In this document: in pieces, positions 61,340 through 64,000 of the stretch
How positions within the stretch are numbered: position 1 is the first letter of the stretch
How the letters are laid out: the number at the start of each line of letters is the position of its first letter
Program-made: the position numbers and the translations under genes
Assembly (NCBI RefSeq): GCF_014898055.3
Contig: NW_023601322.1
Span: 5,227,312-5,291,311 of the forward strand
DNA from: Talpa occidentalis
Lineage: Eukaryota; Chordata; Mammalia; Eulipotyphla; Talpidae
DNA length: 64,000 nucleotides
Direction of reading: 5' to 3'
The notes under the pieces: model-generated
Told to the model about the DNA's origin: nothing
What the model saw: the letters and a program-made list of their open reading frames with translations, nothing else
The model's database searches: none

Positions 61340-61592
61340 TTCCAGAGCCAGTAGGCAGAGAGGAAGCAGGGTAGGTGCAGGCAAGTCCTGATGTTAAGGG
61401 CAGGGAGAGGGGCAGCCCAAACCCCACAAACCTGCCTGTTCTATATAGGGTTCTGCCATCCGCCACATCAACACAAAACATGAGACTTTCATGGGAAGGA
61501 ACTTTAATACAACTAGGAAACAATACGGGAAAGGCAAAGAATCTAGTTTCTAAATCAAGCACCCAAAGTGACCCGTCCCCTCGTGGGTAAAC
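61340..61592 (-). repeat. Unclassified interspersed repeat, copy B (inverted)
   Basis: Homologous to 37672-37925 on the opposite strand, with the same ordered blocks. Longer than copy A in the middle, where A seems to have lost some 30-50 bp. A 122-codon minus-strand frame runs through it into the AT tract, but copy A is frame-broken, so coding is not supported. Confidence 0.75.
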
Positions 61593-61601
61593 CTGTTCTT
61601 T

Positions 61602-61669
61602 AAATATAACTATAATATATATATAATATATAACTATATAATATATATAATATATAACTATATAATATA
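61602..61669. repeat. AT-rich tandem tract
   Basis: Repeats of TATATAACTATATAATATA-type units, almost pure A/T with regular single C. Confidence 0.93.
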
Positions 61670-61671
61670 GA

Positions 61672-61985
61672 GACTGGTGGAGCTTTAGCATAATTACGGA
61701 AAGAAGGTCTATATTCCCTGAGACACAACTTCACTTTGGCTTCCTTGCCCCTCCCAGGCCTGGTTCCCTGGCCTGGGAGTCCCACTTTATTTCTGTTCTT
61801 TTTCTCCTCAATAAACTTTTTCTTCCTCTAAACAAACCTGCCTCTTCTCGCTTGCTGGCCTGAGAATCTGCAAAGCTCCTGCTGCGGCTTCGTGAGACAC
61901 CAACCCTTGGGGGTCTAGTGGCAGGGGCTCAGCGCTGCCCTGCAGCCTGGAATCCGTCCCTGGCTGGGAGACCAGGCCTGACAAT
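61672..61985 (+). repeat. LTR-like segment with polyadenylation signal
   Basis: A pyrimidine-rich part with CTCCTCAATAAACTTTTTCT (AATAAA at 61810-61815) is followed by CTTCTCGCTTGCTGGCCTGA and a GC-rich end finishing CCAGGCCTGACA. This is the R-U5 layout of a retroviral-type LTR. The block at 61914-61970 resembles the SINE head instead. No internal viral sequence is visible; class uncertain. Confidence 0.45.
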
Positions 61986-62243
61986 TCCGGTATCGATTTG
62001 GTATCAACAACATGTTCAATAATCGATTTACTCTAAATCCTGAGATTCTGTCTTAAAGTATTTCTCTAAGTTCAGATGACAGCTTCAGGGACCAAAACAG
62101 CAGTATATTAAATAGCACTTACTTCAAAAATAATCAGAAAATAGAGGAAGAAGTTATCAAAACAAAACAAACCAAAAACAAACCACACACATCCTCCTAT
62201 AATTAACGTCATACGAGGGAAAAATTACCAGGGGACTCTTTAG
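61986..62243. other. Non-coding sequence upstream of the promoter
   Basis: AT-rich to 62220, where base composition starts to shift towards GC. Nothing assigned. Confidence 0.5.
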
Positions 62244-62310
62244 TTGGCCAAAATGCTTCCCCAGAGCCCACTCGCTGCCATCAGACAGATCTTGCAACCA
62301 GTTGCAAGAA

Positions 62311-62370
62311 TTCCCGGGAAATTCAGGAGGCCCCCCAAGATCCCCCCAATTTCCCCGGAAATTCAGGAGC
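62311..62370. promoter_or_regulatory. Two STAT6-like sites in a 40-bp direct repeat
   Basis: TTCCCGGGAAATTCAGGAGG (62311-62330) and TTCCCCGGAAATTCAGGAGC (62351-62370) match at 18 of 20 positions. Each contains TTCN4GAA, the spacing preferred by STAT6 and also read by BCL6. Binding is inference. Confidence 0.4.
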
Positions 62371-62540
62371 AGGTTCCGAGTCCCGCCTCCCCAACACCTG
62401 GGGCTCACGCGCAGGAGGGGGCGGCGAGCGGCAGGTGGCCGAGGGCCCCCACATCCACGCGCGGGGGGGAACAGCCAACCTCCCGGGAGCGCCCCCAGCC
62501 CGCCCCCAGGGCGCCCCCACGCCGGGCTCCCACGCTCCCC

Positions 62541-62783
62541 GAGGCGGGCGGGCGCACCGAGGCGTCGACACCGCGCCTGCGCCCCGCGCCCGTGCCGCGC
62601 TCCTGCGCCTGCGCCGCGGTCCGCGCATGCGCCCGAGCCCCGCTTCTGCGCCTGCGCCCGAGCCTCGCGCATGCGCCGCGCCGGAGGCGGCGGGTCCCGG
62701 GAGGTGCGGGAGGCCGGCCTGCCCCGCCTCCGCCCTCGGCCCAGCGGCCCTTCCGCGCCTCGCGGCCCGGCTTCCCTTTCCGG
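62541..62783 (+). promoter_or_regulatory. Core promoter: NRF1 cluster, GC boxes, ETS core
   Basis: Five NRF1-type sites: GCGCCTGCGC at 62573-62582, TGCGCCTGCGC at 62604 and 62647, and CGCGCATGCGCC (perfect GCGCATGCGC palindrome) at 62622-62633 and 62666-62677. GC boxes: GAGGCGGGCGGG at 62541 and CCCCGCCTCC at 62722. An ETS/GABP core TTCCGG lies at 62778-62783. Transcription probably starts between the last NRF1 site and the ATG. NRF1 and GABP sites are typical of nuclear genes for mitochondrial or housekeeping functions; which applies here is not known. Confidence 0.8.
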
Positions 62784-62858
62784 GAGCGCAGGCGGCGGCC
62801 GCCCGGGCGCGCTCTCTCCTCCTCGCAGAGCCGGCCCTCGCGGCTTCCCTGCGTGAGC

Positions 62859-62904
62859 ATGGCGGCTCGGGGGCGCGGGGCCGCCCTGCGACTCTGCGCC
62901 ACAG
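62859..62904 (+). CDS. First coding exon of an unidentified gene (partial)
   Basis: The ATG at 62859 has A at -3 and G at +4, a strong initiation context. The 46-nt segment reads MAARGRGAALRLCAT and ends CCACAG, followed by GTGAGG, a consensus 5' splice site at 62905; the intron therefore interrupts the 16th codon after its first base. The peptide has three Arg, no acidic residue and alternating hydrophobic and basic residues, so a mitochondrial targeting sequence is possible. The frame is open upstream to 62244, but that earlier ATG lies before the NRF1 sites and likely before the transcription start, so I chose 62859. The remaining exons lie beyond the right edge. I do not recognise the gene; 15 residues are too few. 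A bidirectional promoter or a non-coding first exon cannot be excluded. Confidence 0.68.
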
Positions 62905-64000
62905 GTGAGGCCGGCGGGGCGCGCGGGCGCGGGGCCCTCCCGGGGGGCGCGCCGGGTGGGGCGGCTGCGGGTCCGCCTGTGCCTCCTCCCCGCGCCGGGG
63001 CTCCCCCCGCCGGCGGACGCGGCGAGGCTGCTCGGCGGCTGCGCGGAGACCCGGGCCCGGCGGGAGGCCCGGTCCAGGCGGAGAGCCGGTCAGGTGGGAG
63101 GCCCGGTCCATGGGGGGAGGTCCGGCCCAGGTGGGAGACCCGGTCAGGTGGGAGGCCGGGTCTGGGAGGCCCGGTACCGGCGGGAGGTCCGGTCCAGGGG
63201 GGAGACTCGGTCAGGTGGGAGGCCCGGTCCAGAGGGGGTCCGGCCATGGTGGGAGATCCGGTCAGGTGGGAGGCCCGGTCTAGGGGGAAGGTCCGGTCCA
63301 GGCGGGCGACCCGGTCTAGGGGGAGGCTCGGTCCAGCGGGAGGTCCGGTCCAGGCGGGAGATCCGGTGCAGGCGGAGACCCGGTCCCGGCGGGAGGTCCG
63401 GTCCGGGCGGGAGACCCGGTCAGGTGGGAGGTCTGGTCCAGGCAGGAGACCCGGTGCAGGCGGAGACCCGGTCCAGACGGGAGGTCCAGTCCCGGCGGGA
63501 GACCTGGTCCCTGCGGGAGACCCGGTTCAGGCTGAGGCCAGGTCAGGTGGGAGGCCCGGTCCAGGCGGGAGGTCCGGTCCAGGCGGGAGGCCCGCGCCCC
63601 CGTCCCGGGTGGCAGGAAGGCCAGGGGCGCCCACTCCACGGCCCCGAAGGATGCCGCCCTCCAGCTTGGGGCCACATCTCATAGGCCTTAGGGTCTGAGT
63701 CGTCTTTGGCGAATATTAACCCACCCGGGAGCTAAGAGCGATGGCCAAGGACAGATGATGGTCAGGCCCCCGGGGTGGGAGGTGGGAGGTCACCTGAGTG
63801 TGTAGCGCTCCTCCCGGTACCATCTTCGGGTACCCTGGTTCTCATTATGGTGTGTTCACTTGGACTCAGCAACTCTGTAGTCGCCCCATGAGCCAGGTGC
63901 TGGGCTGTAGGGAGAATCCTGGTGTAGCTCTGTCCACGTGGAGAAACTGTTAGTATGTGAATTGCACTTGGCGTTTATAACTGAGGCGATAACTGGCTGC
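62905..64000 (+). other. Intron 1, 5' part
   Basis: Starts GTGAGGCCGGCGGGGCGCGC. It holds the minisatellite, then ordinary intronic DNA of falling GC content from about 63690 to the window end. No acceptor-bounded second exon is evident before 64000. Confidence 0.6.
63049..63592. repeat. GC-rich minisatellite, 16-18-bp units
   Basis: About thirty imperfect units of the type GGTCCGGTCCAGGCGGGA, alternating with GACCCGGTCAGGTGGGA and GGCCCGGTCCAGGCGGGA forms. Units are not a multiple of three bases on average. GGG runs every 8-10 bases on the plus strand allow G-quadruplexes on the non-template strand of the inferred gene. No stop codon arises in two frames, giving long artificial Arg/Gly/Pro-rich frames. 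Confidence 0.95.

Larger units (their letters stand above)
62380..63620. promoter_or_regulatory. CpG island over promoter, exon 1 and start of intron 1
   Basis: Abrupt change from AT-rich DNA to more than about 70 % G+C with many CpG. It is the only such island in the window. It covers the NRF1 sites, the start codon and the minisatellite. No TATA box is seen in front of the exon, which fits a CpG-island promoter with dispersed initiation. Confidence 0.93.

Noticed and set aside
61323..61691. 122-codon minus-strand frame
   Set aside because: Extends through a repeat into an AT-rich tandem tract (Tyr/Ile repeats). The related copy at 37.7 kb does not keep the frame.
62323..63247. 262- and 280-codon minus-strand frames over the CpG island
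   Set aside because: Low-complexity Pro/Arg/Gly/Ala sequence from GC-rich DNA with no domain. A divergent transcript is possible but these frames do not show it.
63049..63592. CRISPR-like array
   Set aside because: Repeats are contiguous without unique spacers, in a mammalian CpG island; this is a minisatellite.
62905..63684. 259-codon frame in intron 1
   Set aside because: Translation of the minisatellite; begins at the splice donor itself.
62244..63698. 484-codon plus-strand frame as a protein
   Set aside because: It runs across the promoter, a consensus splice donor and a minisatellite. Stops are rare by GC content, and the other plus-strand frames and the minus strand are open as well. 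Only 62859-62904 is kept.

Overview
This window is nuclear DNA of a placental mammal. About 62 kb of AT-rich, gene-poor, repeat-filled sequence is followed by one CpG island that holds a promoter and the first coding exon of a gene running off the right edge. Decayed L1 elements, MaLR/MLT1 solo LTRs, MIR and L2 fragments, a MER5-type hAT remnant and a Tigger-type mariner remnant support the eutherian assignment. The most frequent element is a tRNA-derived SINE of about 260-300 bp. It has a head beginning GGGCCTCCCTGGTGGC, and a tail of AATAAA motifs followed in well-kept copies by TCTTT and an A-run. It is neither Alu/B1 nor the ruminant, pig, horse or carnivore SINE as I know them. My tentative guess is a laurasiatherian, possibly a bat of the horseshoe-bat group, but the sequence alone does not prove this.

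Layout. 1-12 kb: SINEs (two stacked at 132-669), an antisense L1 end, an antisense MLT1 LTR and long stretches with nothing recognised. 12.4-15 kb: an L2 fragment, then a patchwork of L1 pieces cut by two SINEs. 15-29 kb: microsatellites, MIR/L2 fragments, L1 ends and SINEs. 29.8-31.7 kb: Tigger, MIR, SINE, antisense L1 and MER5-like remnants in a row. 32-47.5 kb: further SINEs and L1 pieces, and one copy (37.67-37.93 kb) of an unclassified repeat that recurs inverted at 61.34-61.59 kb. 48.7-58.6 kb: an old unclassified repeat, a SINE inside an MLT1 LTR, a SINE inside an L1 with a clear target-site duplication, and an antisense L1 also cut by a SINE. 59.6-62 kb: two more SINEs, the second copy of the unclassified repeat, an AT-rich tract and an LTR-like segment.

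62.3-64 kb: a CpG island with at least five NRF1-type palindromic or near-palindromic sites, GC boxes and an ETS core. An ATG in strong context opens a 46-nt coding segment ending at a consensus splice donor (CAG|GTGAGG). The peptide starts MAARGRGAALRLCAT. It has no acidic residue and three arginines, which would suit a mitochondrial targeting sequence, and NRF1 sites fit that idea, but I cannot name the gene. Intron 1 begins with a GC-rich minisatellite of roughly 30 units of 16-18 bp.

I found no complete protein-coding gene, no functional tRNA, rRNA or snRNA gene, no CRISPR array and no intact retroelement ORF. Most open frames here are SINE-borne or chance frames. No new biological system is evident; the most notable items are the promoter/minisatellite region, the SINE subfamily structure and the inverted pair of unclassified repeats.
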